Source: Oscillospiraceae bacterium (GTDB lineage: Bacteria; Bacillota; Clostridia; Oscillospirales; Ruminococcaceae). Taken from it: 55,538 nt of DNA. Below, in pieces: positions 1-8,059 of this stretch (its first letter is position 1; every line of letters starts with the position of its first letter). Under the pieces are notes generated by a model. The model ran no database searches. It was given only the letters and a program-made list of their open reading frames with translations, and was not told where the DNA came from. The DNA is taken from assembly GCA_009778115.1 (NCBI GenBank), contig WRKL01000004.1, forward strand, positions 1-55,538, in the 5' to 3' direction. A program made the translations under genes and the position numbers.

Positions 1-14
1 CAAAAAATAATCTG

Positions 15-119
15 ATACTAATCCCATTTTAAAAACCGTTGAAAACGAGTGAGAAGGTTTTTATGAAAAACGAATAACGAACGAAGTTTGAAACGATGAT
101 TTTAATGTGGGATTAGTAT
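15..119. repeat. MITE-like palindromic repeat, copy 1
   Basis: A 105-bp element bounded by a perfect 12-bp terminal inverted repeat (ATACTAATCCCA at 15-26, its complement at 108-119). The same sequence recurs at 55453-55538, where 83 of 86 aligned bases match, and a degenerate relative lies at 20793-20873. It encodes nothing visible. I infer a dispersed non-autonomous mobile or REP-like element; no transposase is present in the window. Confidence 0.75.
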
Positions 120-130
120 GATATTGCACA

Positions 131-161
131 AAAAGCACTTCAAATTCAATGAAGTGCTTTT
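131..161. terminator. Probable bidirectional intrinsic terminator
   Basis: A perfect 12-bp stem (131-142 pairs with 150-161) closes a 7-base loop and has T-rich tails on both sides. On the minus strand it could end transcription coming from the trmD operon, about 410 bases upstream, or from anything transcribed across 180-490. On the plus strand it could serve a gene beyond the left edge. Confidence 0.7.
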
Positions 162-179
162 GTTTATAATGTAAACCAC

Positions 180-372
180 CTTGCCGTCGTACAGAGATTA
201 ATAACCCGTCAACATAAGACAGGGGGGTCTCCGCCGAAAAGTTTCGCGCTCCCTTCGTCCCGTTTGCGTATTCGCAGACGGGGAGGTCTGCAATCCCGCT
301 GTCCGAGCAGGAGTCCCGTTATTAATTTGTTGGATTAATATGACTGTACTAACAAACAAGGCAGAAAACAAC
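180..372. other. Non-coding stretch with strong hairpins, possible structured RNA
   Basis: No convincing gene lies between the terminator-like hairpin and trmD. The stretch holds a 10-bp hairpin (259-268 with 273-282, loop TATT, one wobble) and a smaller one (294-300 with 306-312). CGGGGAGGTCTG at 279-290 is perfectly complementary to CAGACCTCCCCG at 372-383, the latter overlapping the start of the repeat at 373-490. The two pairings compete for 279-282 and 373-383, which could form alternative structures. Function is unknown. Confidence 0.4.
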
Positions 373-490
373 AGACCTCCCCGGTAATTAAGGCGTGATG
401 TATAAACGCAAATGATTTACGGGAATATCATGGATATTCGGGGCAAATTAACGCCGTGTATACTTTGTGAAGTGATTTTCAAGGCGGTCT
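373..490. repeat. Structured repeat copy 1, behind trmD
   Basis: A 118-bp element in the same orientation as the copy at 4572-4645. Shared blocks are the AGACCTCC end, an AATTAA-CGTGATGTAT-AACGCA block, a GAAGTGATTTTC block and the GGTCT/GGTTT end. The ends are partly complementary. Compared with the shorter copy it carries about 44 extra central bases, including a 7-bp hairpin GAATATC-ATG-GATATTC. It lies 83 bases downstream of trmD, so it is either the 3' untranslated region of that operon or the leader of a gene beyond the left edge. Confidence 0.6.
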
Positions 491-573
491 GATAATGATT
501 CAACATGAATCAAACTTTACTAATAATATAATAACACATATAAATAAAATTGCAACAGGATTTTTTTGTAAAT

Positions 574-1260
574 TTATTTCGAACTTTTAATCAAGTCCGG
601 TCTGCGTTCCTGTGTGCGTTTCCGCGAGTCTTCTTCCCGCCAATTTTTTATCATAGCGTGGTTTCCCGAAACCAAAACTTCGGGGACTTTTATACCCATC
701 CATTCATACGGTCGGGTATATTGCGCATATTCGAGCGAACCGCTGTAATGACTCTCTTCGGTGAAACATTCTTCGTTGGGCAAGGTTCCGGGACAAAGTC
801 TTGCTACTGCATCCGCGAGTATCAGCGCAGGCAATTCACCGCCGGTAAGAATATAGTCGCCTATCGAAATCTCCTCGTCCGCAACAACATCTATTACACG
901 CTGATCAATACCCTCGTAATGACCGCACAATATAATAAATCCCGGTTCTTCCGCCAGCCGCACAACTTTTTCCTGAACTAACGGAGTGCCTGCCGGTGTC
1001 ATATAGATAACTTTCGGGGAAAAATCAAAGGTGTTTTTTATTGCGGTAATACACCGGTAAACCGGTTCGGGGGTCATCAGCATCCCCATACCGCCGCCGA
1101 AAGGAGCATCGTCCGTCCGTTTATGTTTATTTTGCGAATAGTCCCGTATATCGTGACAGTTTATTTGAATTGCTCCGGATTTACGGGCGCGTCCGATAAT
1201 GCTGGTGTTCAATACGGATTCGCACATCTGCGGGAACAGCGAAGCGATTTCGATTCTCAC
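574..1260 (-). CDS. trmD: tRNA (guanine-N1-)-methyltransferase TrmD
   Basis: Transfers a methyl group from S-adenosylmethionine to N1 of G37 in tRNAs that read CNN codons, preventing frameshifting; cytosolic dimer. The 228-residue length fits the family. Visible hallmarks of the trefoil-knot SPOUT domain are GGGMGM (residues 55-60), LCGHYEGIDQRV (111-122) and the following ISIGDYILTGGE (131-142). The C-terminal helical domain has the usual LEYAQYTRP block. The gene overlaps rimM by 4 bases (ATGA), a sign of translational coupling, and is the last gene of the ylxM-ffh-rpsP-khpA-rimM operon. The rplS gene that often follows trmD is not within the window. Confidence 0.97.
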   Translation of the reverse strand: MRIEIASLFPQMCESVLNTSIIGRARKSGAIQINCHDIRDYSQNKHKRTDDAPFGGGMGMLMTPEPVYRCITAIKNTFDFSPKVIYMTPAGTPLVQEKVVRLAEEPGFIILCGHYEGIDQRVIDVVADEEISIGDYILTGGELPALILADAVARLCPGTLPNEECFTEESHYSGSLEYAQYTRPYEWMGIKVPEVLVSGNHAMIKNWREEDSRKRTQERRPDLIKSSK

Positions 1261-1775
1261 TCAAACAGCCCCTTTAACGGTCTTATTTTCATTATCCCGT
1301 TTTCTATATCGGTGGAAATAATTACGTCATCAATTGCGGGGACAAGGCGAAGTTTTCCGTCGCTACCTCTTACATGATATATGTTGTTGGCGCCGGTCGA
1401 GGTCACTTCGATCAGCTCGCCGTAGGATACTTCCGGATTATCTGCATCGCGTATTGTGATCCCCAACAAATCTGATATAAAAAAATTATCGCCTATATCC
1501 AGATCCTCACGGTCAAGGTATAGTATTGATCCGATGTACGCCGCCGCATCTTCCACAGAGTTAACGCTTGAAAGCTTGATTATCACCATATTTTTAGCCA
1601 CACGCGCCTTTTCGATTTCAAGCTTGCTCTTGGCAGCGCTGCCGCCGATATAAATATTGGGGAACTCCGTAAAATCATAAGGGGAATCGCACCACGGTTC
1701 GACTTTTAATTCTCCTTTTATTCCGAAAGTTTTAACGATTTTTCCTGTTTGAAGATACTTATCCTTTGCTCTCAT
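1257..1775 (-). CDS. rimM: Ribosome maturation factor RimM
   Basis: Assists assembly of the 30S head domain and binds ribosomal protein S19. The N-terminal half has the typical opening TGKIVKTFGIKGELKVEPW, followed by the C-terminal PRC-barrel region ending DDVIISTDIENGIMKIRPLKGLFE-like, about 172 residues in all, normal for the family. I place the start at the ATG at 1775, which overlaps the khpA stop as ATGA; an in-frame GTG two codons upstream (1781) is possible. Its position between khpA and trmD is the standard Firmicute order. Confidence 0.95.
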   Translation of the reverse strand: MRAKDKYLQTGKIVKTFGIKGELKVEPWCDSPYDFTEFPNIYIGGSAAKSKLEIEKARVAKNMVIIKLSSVNSVEDAAAYIGSILYLDREDLDIGDNFFISDLLGITIRDADNPEVSYGELIEVTSTGANNIYHVRGSDGKLRLVPAIDDVIISTDIENGIMKIRPLKGLFE

Positions 1776-2014
1776 TCGCACTCATCAATTTCTACGACAG
1801 CCTTTTCGCCTTTGCGCGCGGCGGCAGAACGGATTATCGTGCGTATCACCTTTGCGATTCGCCCGTTCTTGCCGATAACACGCCCCATATCTGATTTTGC
1901 TACCCGGATATGATACACGGTATAGCCTGTAGTTTCATTTTTGCGAACCTGAATTGTAAATTGCTCAACATTTTCTATCAACGGCTCCACGATAGCGGTT
2001 AGTAATTTTTCCAT
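1772..2014 (-). CDS. khpA: KH-domain RNA-binding protein KhpA (YlqC)
   Basis: An 80-residue protein made of one KH domain, with the RNA-binding GxxG loop visible as GKNG (residues 48-51) inside VIGKNGRIAKVIRT. Family members are conserved between rpsP and rimM in Firmicutes, bind RNA (often together with KhpB/EloR) and influence cell division and elongation in streptococci. The length equals the usual 75-85 residues. It is read in the same operon as rpsP, 155 bases downstream of that gene, and is joined to rimM by a stop/start overlap. Confidence 0.93.
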   Translation of the reverse strand: MEKLLTAIVEPLIENVEQFTIQVRKNETTGYTVYHIRVAKSDMGRVIGKNGRIAKVIRTIIRSAAARKGEKAVVEIDECE

Positions 2015-2169
2015 CTAATTATGAACATCCCTTCCATATATGAACGGTTAACGGTCTTTCAAGGAGTTTATGCTGATTCCAAGCAATAATGCAGACGAAA
2101 AATTTGTGCAAAAGCCATATATTAGAGCTTTCGCCTTATTCCCCGGCATTTCTTGGGTTGGAATTAGCG

Positions 2170-2664
2170 CTATTCCAAAGATTCCTGTGCCGCCGGAACT
2201 TCCGGTTCTTCATTTGTTTCCGGTGTACTTGAATCTTCAGCCTGTTCTTCAGCTGTTTCCGGTGTACTTGAACCCTCGGCCGGTTCCTCAATTTTTTCCG
2301 GTGTACTTGAACCCTCGGCAGGTTCTACAGATGGTTCGGGAGCCGGAACATCTTCGGCGGGAAGTTCAAGTTTTGCTTCCGGTTCTTCCGGAACGGATTC
2401 CTGCGGAGCAGGTCCCGCAATTTTTTTATTTTTTGCGTGGAGCATAAGCTTTTTCACGATATCCGTTGGTTGTGCGCCGTTCTTCATCCATTTTTCAGCT
2501 TTTTCCAAATCCATTTCGATTATCGAGGGATCCTTGTTCGGGTCGTAATAACCCAGTTGTTCGATAAATCTTCCATCTCTCGGGAAACGTGAATCTGCTA
2601 CCACTATCCGGTAAAAGGGGGATTTTTTAGCGCCCATCCGGCGCAATCTGATTTTTACTGCCAT
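2170..2664 (-). CDS. rpsP: 30S ribosomal protein S16 with long acidic repeat tail
   Basis: The first about 85 residues are a normal S16 ([20 protein letters not shown], then [19 protein letters not shown]), a primary 16S rRNA binding protein of the small subunit. Instead of stopping at 80-95 residues it runs to 164. The extra tail is rich in Glu, Pro, Ser and Thr and includes three 13-residue repeats around the words EGSSTPE or EDSSTPE. A good ribosome binding site (AAAGGAG, 9 bases before ATG) marks the start. It is followed by khpA and preceded by ffh, the standard order. The tail is probably disordered and surface exposed; its function is unknown. Confidence 0.95.
   Translation of the reverse strand: MAVKIRLRRMGAKKSPFYRIVVADSRFPRDGRFIEQLGYYDPNKDPSIIEMDLEKAEKWMKNGAQPTDIVKKLMLHAKNKKIAGPAPQESVPEEPEAKLELPAEDVPAPEPSVEPAEGSSTPEKIEEPAEGSSTPETAEEQAEDSSTPETNEEPEVPAAQESLE
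2206..2322 (-). repeat. Three 39-bp tandem repeats inside rpsP
   Basis: CCGGTGTACTTGAA recurs at 2220, 2259 and 2298, a period of 39 bp, which gives the 13-residue repeats of the S16 tail. The high base identity between units suggests recent slippage-type expansion. Confidence 0.85.
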
Positions 2665-2748
2665 TTTTAATATCTCCTTTATATAATATAATTTTTATAA
2701 AACATGAAATGTGACAAAATTTCCTTAACCTTAGAATTTTTAAATATA

Positions 2749-4074
2749 CTAAAAGGGTAGTTGGAAGTTTTTACCTTTTTTACCTTTTTTGCCTTTTAAC
2801 TGTTTCATCATCTTGGCGGTTTGATCGTGCTGCTTCAATAAGCGGTTCACATCCTCAACCTTTGTGCCGGATCCGGATGCTATACGGCGCTTGCGGCTCG
2901 GATTGATAAGCGCAGGTCTTTCCCGTTCTTTGGCTGTCATGGATGTAATCATCGCTTCGGTGCGTACAAACTGTTTTTCGTCTATATCAATATTTTTCAT
3001 TTTATTTCCGATGCCCGGAATCATTCCCAACACTTGCTTAATAGAACCCATTGAGCGCATTTGACGTATCTGTTCAAGTAAATCGTTCATATCGAATTTG
3101 TTTTCCCGAAGCCGTTTTGCCATTTTTTCAGCTTCTTTGTCGCTTACCTGAGCGGATGCTTTTTCAATAAGCGAGAGCATATCGCCCATCCCCAGTATAC
3201 GCGATGCCATCCGGTCCGGATGGAAGGGCTCCAGCTCATCCAGTTTTTCTCCTACGCCGGCAAATTTTATCGGCTTGCCCGTTACCGCAAGTACAGACAG
3301 AGCCGCACCGCCCCGGGTGTCGCCGTCCAGTTTGGTGAGTACTACACCGTCGATTTCCAATGCCTCGTTAAAAGACCGGGCTACATTAACTGCATCCTGC
3401 CCCGACATCGCATCCACCACCAGAAGAACCTCGCTGATTTTGACCCTGCCGCGTATTCGCTTGAGCTCGTCCATCAGCTCTTCATCTACATGAAGCCGGC
3501 CGGCGGTATCTAAAAAAACCAGATCGTTCCCGTGATCCCGGGCGTGAGCGACCGCTTTAGCGGCAATATTTGCGGGATCGTCACGACCTGACTCGAAAAC
3601 CGGAACTCCTACCTGTCCTCCCACAATCTGAAGTTGCTGTATCGCGGCAGGACGATAAATATCACAGGCTACCAGCAAAGGCCGATGCCCCATATCCTTG
3701 AAATATTTCGCAATTTTGGCACTATGGGTAGTTTTACCGCTTCCTTGCAAACCGCACATCATTATTACCGCAACATCCTGCGACGGAATTTTTATTCGGG
3801 TATTTTCGGTTCCCATCAAATTACAAAGTTCTTCGTTGACGATCTTTATAACTTGCTGCGCGGGGGTCAGCGAAGATAAAACTTCAGCCCCGACAGCACG
3901 CTCCTGTATTTTCAGCACAAAGTTTTTAACAACCTTGTAATTCACATCAGCTTCAAGCAAGGCAAGCCTTACTTCGCGCATTGCGGATTTTACATCGCTT
4001 TCGGTAAGTTTTCCTTTTGATTTCAATTTTTTAAATGCGGCAGCAAGTTTTTCGCTCAAGCTTTCAAACGCCAT
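2749..4074 (-). CDS. ffh: Signal recognition particle protein Ffh
   Basis: GTPase that binds 4.5S RNA and signal peptides and hands ribosomes to FtsY at the membrane. Order: N domain (1-95), G domain with GLQGSGKTT (108-116), DTAGR (189-193) and TKLDGD (247-252), then the methionine-rich M domain (about 310-430) with the RNA-binding helix region RSMGSIKQVLGMIPG and SGSGTKVEDVNRLL. It ends in a lysine/glycine-rich stretch and NFQLPF. Length 441 is normal. A ribosome binding site AGAGG lies 7 bases before the ATG. It sits between ylxM, whose product stimulates SRP in Firmicutes, and rpsP. Confidence 0.97.
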   Translation of the reverse strand: MAFESLSEKLAAAFKKLKSKGKLTESDVKSAMREVRLALLEADVNYKVVKNFVLKIQERAVGAEVLSSLTPAQQVIKIVNEELCNLMGTENTRIKIPSQDVAVIMMCGLQGSGKTTHSAKIAKYFKDMGHRPLLVACDIYRPAAIQQLQIVGGQVGVPVFESGRDDPANIAAKAVAHARDHGNDLVFLDTAGRLHVDEELMDELKRIRGRVKISEVLLVVDAMSGQDAVNVARSFNEALEIDGVVLTKLDGDTRGGAALSVLAVTGKPIKFAGVGEKLDELEPFHPDRMASRILGMGDMLSLIEKASAQVSDKEAEKMAKRLRENKFDMNDLLEQIRQMRSMGSIKQVLGMIPGIGNKMKNIDIDEKQFVRTEAMITSMTAKERERPALINPSRKRRIASGSGTKVEDVNRLLKQHDQTAKMMKQLKGKKGKKGKNFQLPF

Positions 4075-4149
4075 CTGAGAACCTCTTCATTATAATACAT
4101 ATATTTTAAAGATGGTATAAGATTCATATTTCCAACAGGGGATATTGTT

Positions 4150-4518
4150 TTAATTACCCGGAAGTATAAAGCTTAACTTATTCTCCAGTGAATCTATAAT
4201 TTCAACAGCCTTGGTCAGGTATTTATAAGGTTCAACTATCTCCCGCAGCTGTTTGCATAACGTTGTTATTTCGGTAAACGTTTTTTTTGCATTTTTATGC
4301 TTGGAATATAACTTCAGCTTAGATTCAAGCTCGTCCATATATTCTTCACAGCGTTTCAGATTGTCATGAACGCCCTGTCGTGTGATCCCTTCGTGATCGG
4401 ATATTTCGCCCAAAGACAAATCTTGATTGTAGTACAACTCGGCGAAAGATTGTTGTTTTTCGGTCAGCATATCGCCGTAAAAATCCAATAAAATCGAATA
4501 TTCCAGGTTTTTCGCCAA
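4150..4518 (-). CDS. ylxM: SRP-associated helix-turn-helix protein YlxM
   Basis: A small all-helical protein of the UPF0122/YlxM family, resembling sigma-70 region 4; in streptococci YlxM binds SRP and modulates Ffh/FtsY GTPase activity. The family opening LLDFYGDMLTEKQQ and the helix-turn-helix SLGEISDHEGITRQGVHDNL are visible. I choose the TTG at 4518 because AGGTGG lies 8 bases ahead of it and the resulting N-terminus (MAKNLEYSILLDFYG) fits the family; an upstream GTG at 4530 would add four residues. It is the first gene of the SRP-ribosome operon, 75 bases before ffh. Confidence 0.93.
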   Translation of the reverse strand: MAKNLEYSILLDFYGDMLTEKQQSFAELYYNQDLSLGEISDHEGITRQGVHDNLKRCEEYMDELESKLKLYSKHKNAKKTFTEITTLCKQLREIVEPYKYLTKAVEIIDSLENKLSFILPGN

Positions 4519-4571
4519 AATAGACACCACCTAACACCTAAATAAACTAAATAAACAAATTAAATCCCATT

Positions 4572-4645
4572 AGACCTCCTCGGGAATTAAAACGTGATGT
4601 ATGAACGCAGATCATAATGTTGCGAAGTGATTTTCGAGGAGGTTT
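4572..4645. repeat. Structured repeat copy 2, in the ylxM-ffh operon leader
   Basis: A 74-bp element whose ends pair over 11 positions (AGACCTCCTCG with CGAGGAGGTTT, one G-T wobble), with a smaller CGCA/TGCG helix inside. It is the short form of the repeat at 373-490. It lies between the operon promoter (4701-4729) and ylxM, so it is transcribed as part of the minus-strand leader, about 54 bases before the start codon. It could be a cis-acting RNA or a small palindromic mobile repeat. Confidence 0.6.
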
Positions 4646-4700
4646 ATTATTCCGGATCAGTTGATTGCAAAATAACGGGCTCAAAACCCAACCGTTGCTT

Positions 4701-4729
4701 ATAATAACATATAATCACCTAACTGTCAA
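4701..4729 (-). promoter_or_regulatory. Sigma-A promoter of the ylxM-ffh-rpsP-khpA-rimM-trmD operon
   Basis: On the minus strand TTGACA (4724-4729) and TATTAT (4701-4706) are 17 bases apart, with TG one base before the -10 (extended type). Transcription would start near 4694 and give a leader of about 175 bases that contains the repeat at 4572-4645. Confidence 0.8.
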
Positions 4730-4781
4730 GTGTTTTGTTTTACAGGTCAAAAATAAATCGATTTAAACAATTCGCTACCCC

Positions 4782-4810
4782 TTGACATATCTTTCAATAA
4801 TATTTATAAT
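4782..4810 (+). promoter_or_regulatory. Consensus sigma-A promoter for the membrane protein gene
   Basis: TTGACA (4782-4787) and TATAAT (4805-4810) with a 17-base spacer, both perfect matches. It faces away from the ylxM promoter. Start of transcription is expected near 4817, about 115 bases before the gene at 4933; fhs may be read from it as well. The rest of the 414-base gap between ylxM and 4933 holds only this promoter, the opposing promoter and the repeat. Confidence 0.85.
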
Positions 4811-4932
4811 TAAATTATACTTTGCGACATCATTTTTTAGAGCGAAAATAAAAGCATCGTTAAGACAACAAGACAACCGGGGACAAAGTCTGATATAAAA
4901 ATTTATTATTAACAGAAAGGAATCAAGTCGTA

Positions 4933-5748
4933 ATGTACGCCGGCACATATGTCTGCGCTTTACATGACACTTTGTGCAACTTTGTTGCAGGGGTTTGTAT
5001 TATGGTTGAATATTTTACCAAAGGTTCAAAACGCTATTTGAAGGCCGGTGCTTCCACTGCCTTTTTTACCGCAAGTTTATTATACACTGTCAGTATGCTT
5101 TTCAAAGCGGTGTTATCGTTCAGTATTATTCCTCTTCTAACCGGCGATGTATTTGCAGGCACCGGGGATGCTTTTATTCTATCTTCCCGGATTCTTGTTT
5201 TTTCCACACCGTTCATGCTGATCCCATCCGGCTTAATTTGTGTGGGAATGTGGATATTCTGTTATTCTTCACGAAAAGCCGTTAACGACAGCAACAATAC
5301 AGCTATACCTTTGAAGGGTATGAAACTGATCAGAATCGGTGTCGTTTCACTTGCCGCCGTGTATATATTGCTGATACTTTTTATGCTGTATTTATTTGCA
5401 AATATAACGGTCATTTTGGAAGATTCATCCTTGAATTCCGACATTATATCGCGCAGCGTGGTGTTTTTCTCCTTTCTTTTGTTTTTTTGCGCCGTTATTC
5501 CGGATGCGGTATATTTCCTGGGTTTATTCAAAACGTTGAACGCCGCTGTTAAAACATTGAAAAAAGGTACAGATTTTGAGTATATTCCCTTGTCCTTTTT
5601 GGTTTTCGGCTTTATTTTAGCCGCAGTCAAAATTATAACGGCAATAATGAGTCTAATTGACGGCAACCCCATCGGTTTCATCTTTTTAATCAGCGAATCG
5701 GCTGCGTTTGCGATGATTGCTGTGGTTGCGTATTCAATACGGGATTAG
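4933..5748 (+). CDS. Polytopic membrane protein of unknown function
   Basis: I do not recognise a family. The 271-residue product is very hydrophobic, with about six membrane-spanning stretches (for example around residues 38-70, 85-110, 133-157, 173-193, 220-240 and 247-265), short loops and no obvious catalytic motif. An N-terminal segment of about 23 residues is rich in Cys and aromatic residues; a second ATG at 5002 would remove it, but AGAAAGGA placed 11 bases ahead of 4933 favours the first start. It follows a consensus promoter and precedes fhs by 67 bases on the same strand, so the two may be co-transcribed. No functional link is evident. Confidence 0.7.
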   Translation: MYAGTYVCALHDTLCNFVAGVCIMVEYFTKGSKRYLKAGASTAFFTASLLYTVSMLFKAVLSFSIIPLLTGDVFAGTGDAFILSSRILVFSTPFMLIPSGLICVGMWIFCYSSRKAVNDSNNTAIPLKGMKLIRIGVVSLAAVYILLILFMLYLFANITVILEDSSLNSDIISRSVVFFSFLLFFCAVIPDAVYFLGLFKTLNAAVKTLKKGTDFEYIPLSFLVFGFILAAVKIITAIMSLIDGNPIGFIFLISESAAFAMIAVVAYSIRD

Positions 5749-5815
5749 GGATGTTTGTGCGATATTTTCCTGCTCACAACTCCATAAAAGTGATCTGAAA
5801 GGAATTATCATATTA

Positions 5816-7531
5816 ATGAGCTATAAATCCGAAATTGGAAATGTTCTCAATCGGAAATCCGATATAGAAATCGCAAATACCGCAAACATAAAACCAATAA
5901 AAGAAGTTGCTGAAAAAATTAATGTTTCGGATAAATATCTGGAGCTATACGGAAGTTACAAAGCAAAAATAAAAAATTCTCTCTTACAAGAACATTCTTC
6001 TGTTCCCGACGGGAATCTTATATTGGTCACCGCAATAAGCCCCACCCCCGCCGGAGAGGGGAAGACGACGACAACTATCGGTCTCTCGGATGCGTTGAAC
6101 CGTTTGGGGGTACGGGCGGCGGCGGCGATACGCGAACCGTCTTTGGGTCCTGTTTTCGGTATAAAAGGCGGAGCGGCTGGCGGCGGCTGTTCGCAGGTCA
6201 TACCAATGGAGGATATAAATCTGCATTTCACCGGCGATATTCACGCTGTCGAAAAAGCTAACAATCTCCTTGCGGCTCTTATTGATAATCATATGTATCA
6301 GGGTAATAAACTCCAAATCGACCCGCGCCGAATCGTATGGAAGCGTTGCATGGACATGAACGACCGTCAGCTGCGAAGAATAACTTCCGGTTTGGGCGGA
6401 CGAACCAACGGTGTTCCTCGCGAAGACGGTTTTGACATTACCGTTGCATCCGAAATAATGGCGATCTTATGTTTGTCGGAAAACATCAGTGAACTCAAAA
6501 AAAATCTGTCAAAGATCATTGTCGGTTATACCTACGACAACCATCCTGTCACAGCCAAACAATTAAACGCACAAGGAGCAATAGCTCTGCTTCTCAAAGA
6601 TGCGGTGAAACCGAATCTCGTTCAATCGCTCGAAAACAACCCTGTGTTTATCCACGGCGGCCCTTTTGCCAACATCGCCCATGGATGTAATTCTCTTACG
6701 GCAACCCGGATGTCCTTAAAGCTTAATGAGTATACCGTGACCGAAGCAGGTTTCGGCGCGGATTTAGGTGCGGAAAAATTTATCAATATTAAATGCAGAA
6801 AGTCCGGTCTTTCTCCGTCGGCGGTCGTCATTGTAGCTTCGGTGCGCGCTTTGAAATTCCACGGAAATCAAGACAAAAAATGTCTTACCGAAGAAAATAC
6901 GGACGCATTGAATCGCGGTATTCCCAACCTGCTCCGCCATCTTGAGAACATTACGAGAAAATTTAATCTTCCGGCGGTCGTGGCTATTAACAGATTCCCC
7001 TCGGATACTGAGACGGAAATAAATCTGGTGCGCCGCAAATGTCAGCAATTCGGAATTAGCGCCGCCGTTTCCGATGTCTGGTCAAAAGGCGGAGAGGGCG
7101 GAATAGACCTTGCCAACGAAGTTATACGCATATGCGCAAAAAGCAAGCCCGAAAACAGCCCGCGTTTCACATACAGCGACAGTTTTCCGTTAACCGAAAA
7201 AATAAACGCCGTCGTCACCAAGATTTACGGGGCAGCGGGCGTTAAGTTCACGGAATCGGCCGTTAAAGATATGACACAAATCGAAAAAATGGGATTGGAT
7301 ACACTCCCGGTTTGCATGGCAAAAACCCAGTATTCGTTTTCGGATAACCCAAAAGCACTGGGGGCACCCAGCGGCTTCCATATTTCGGTGACCGGGCTCA
7401 AAGCTTGTGCGGGAGCAGGTTTTATCGTCGTCTACACCGGCGAAATCATGACTATGCCGGGACTTCCGGCATTCCCTGCCGCCGAAAAAATAGACATCAA
7501 CGACGACGGCACAATCACAGGCTTATCTTAA
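5816..7531 (+). CDS. fhs: Formate-tetrahydrofolate ligase
   Basis: Makes 10-formyl-tetrahydrofolate from formate, ATP and tetrahydrofolate in the cytosol; supplies one-carbon units for purines and is a step of the methyl branch of the Wood-Ljungdahl pathway. The 571-residue product matches the usual 555-560 with a slightly longer N-terminus. Visible are the P-loop TPAGEGKTT (77-85), the first signature [20 protein letters not shown], and the second [14 protein letters not shown]. The ATG at 5816 has GAAAGGA 12 bases upstream; earlier in-frame ATGs lie within the preceding gene. fhs converges with rnhA, 15 bases away, and no terminator hairpin is seen between them. Confidence 0.97.
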   Translation: MSYKSEIGNVLNRKSDIEIANTANIKPIKEVAEKINVSDKYLELYGSYKAKIKNSLLQEHSSVPDGNLILVTAISPTPAGEGKTTTTIGLSDALNRLGVRAAAAIREPSLGPVFGIKGGAAGGGCSQVIPMEDINLHFTGDIHAVEKANNLLAALIDNHMYQGNKLQIDPRRIVWKRCMDMNDRQLRRITSGLGGRTNGVPREDGFDITVASEIMAILCLSENISELKKNLSKIIVGYTYDNHPVTAKQLNAQGAIALLLKDAVKPNLVQSLENNPVFIHGGPFANIAHGCNSLTATRMSLKLNEYTVTEAGFGADLGAEKFINIKCRKSGLSPSAVVIVASVRALKFHGNQDKKCLTEENTDALNRGIPNLLRHLENITRKFNLPAVVAINRFPSDTETEINLVRRKCQQFGISAAVSDVWSKGGEGGIDLANEVIRICAKSKPENSPRFTYSDSFPLTEKINAVVTKIYGAAGVKFTESAVKDMTQIEKMGLDTLPVCMAKTQYSFSDNPKALGAPSGFHISVTGLKACAGAGFIVVYTGEIMTMPGLPAFPAAEKIDINDDGTITGLS

Positions 7532-7545
7532 AATAAAACTTTGCA

Positions 7546-7986
7546 TCAATAAACCATTTCTTCCGCCGCTTCTACCGCCATTTGATCGCAAAGTTCGTTG
7601 TAGCGGTTGCCCGCGTGACCCTTTACCCAAACGAAATTCACTTCATATTTATCCAAATATTCCAGCAATCTGTCAAAAAGATCGATATTCAAGGCGGGCG
7701 ATTTGTCCGCCTTTTTCCATCCTCTGGATTTCCAGGAACGCGCCCAGCCTTTTTGGATCGAATCTACAACATATTTTGAGTCGCTGTAAACCGTGATTCT
7801 GCACGGCTTTATTATTGCTTCAAGCCCCTTTATAACAGCGGTAAGCTCCATGCGGTTGTTGGTAGTTTCTTTTTCTCCGCCGCACAAACGTTTTTCGCGG
7901 TTTTCACACACCAAAACCGCACTCCAGCCGCCGGGTCCCGGATTCCCTTTGCACGCACCGTCGGTATATATACTCACATCTTTCAT
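7546..7986 (-). CDS. rnhA: Ribonuclease HI
   Basis: Cuts the RNA strand of RNA-DNA hybrids in replication primers and R-loops. All four catalytic acids are visible in the 146-residue product: Asp in YTDGACKGNPGPGG (residue 9), Glu in RMELTAV (47), Asp in YSDSKYV (69) and Asp in NELCDQMA (134), plus the histidine of KGHAG (124). The basic handle loop (WARSWKSRGWKKA) is present, as in the E. coli type. I take the ATG at 7986; an in-frame TTG two codons earlier has no better ribosome binding site. It is downstream of pheT on the same strand order (pheS, pheT, rnhA), 73 bases apart. Confidence 0.96.
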   Translation of the reverse strand: MKDVSIYTDGACKGNPGPGGWSAVLVCENREKRLCGGEKETTNNRMELTAVIKGLEAIIKPCRITVYSDSKYVVDSIQKGWARSWKSRGWKKADKSPALNIDLFDRLLEYLDKYEVNFVWVKGHAGNRYNELCDQMAVEAAEEMVY

Positions 7987-8059
7987 AAGCAATACCCATA
8001 AATCACCGCATTTAATATACTTATCGGCAAATTTATGCTATTGTTTACATTTTGTATAT

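Noticed and set aside
180-372. tRNA or known riboswitch in the left intergenic region
   Set aside because: No cloverleaf, T-loop or recognised riboswitch consensus could be found, only hairpins.
550-981. Open plus-strand frame over trmD
   Set aside because: Antisense shadow of trmD, which has a complete and convincing product on the minus strand.
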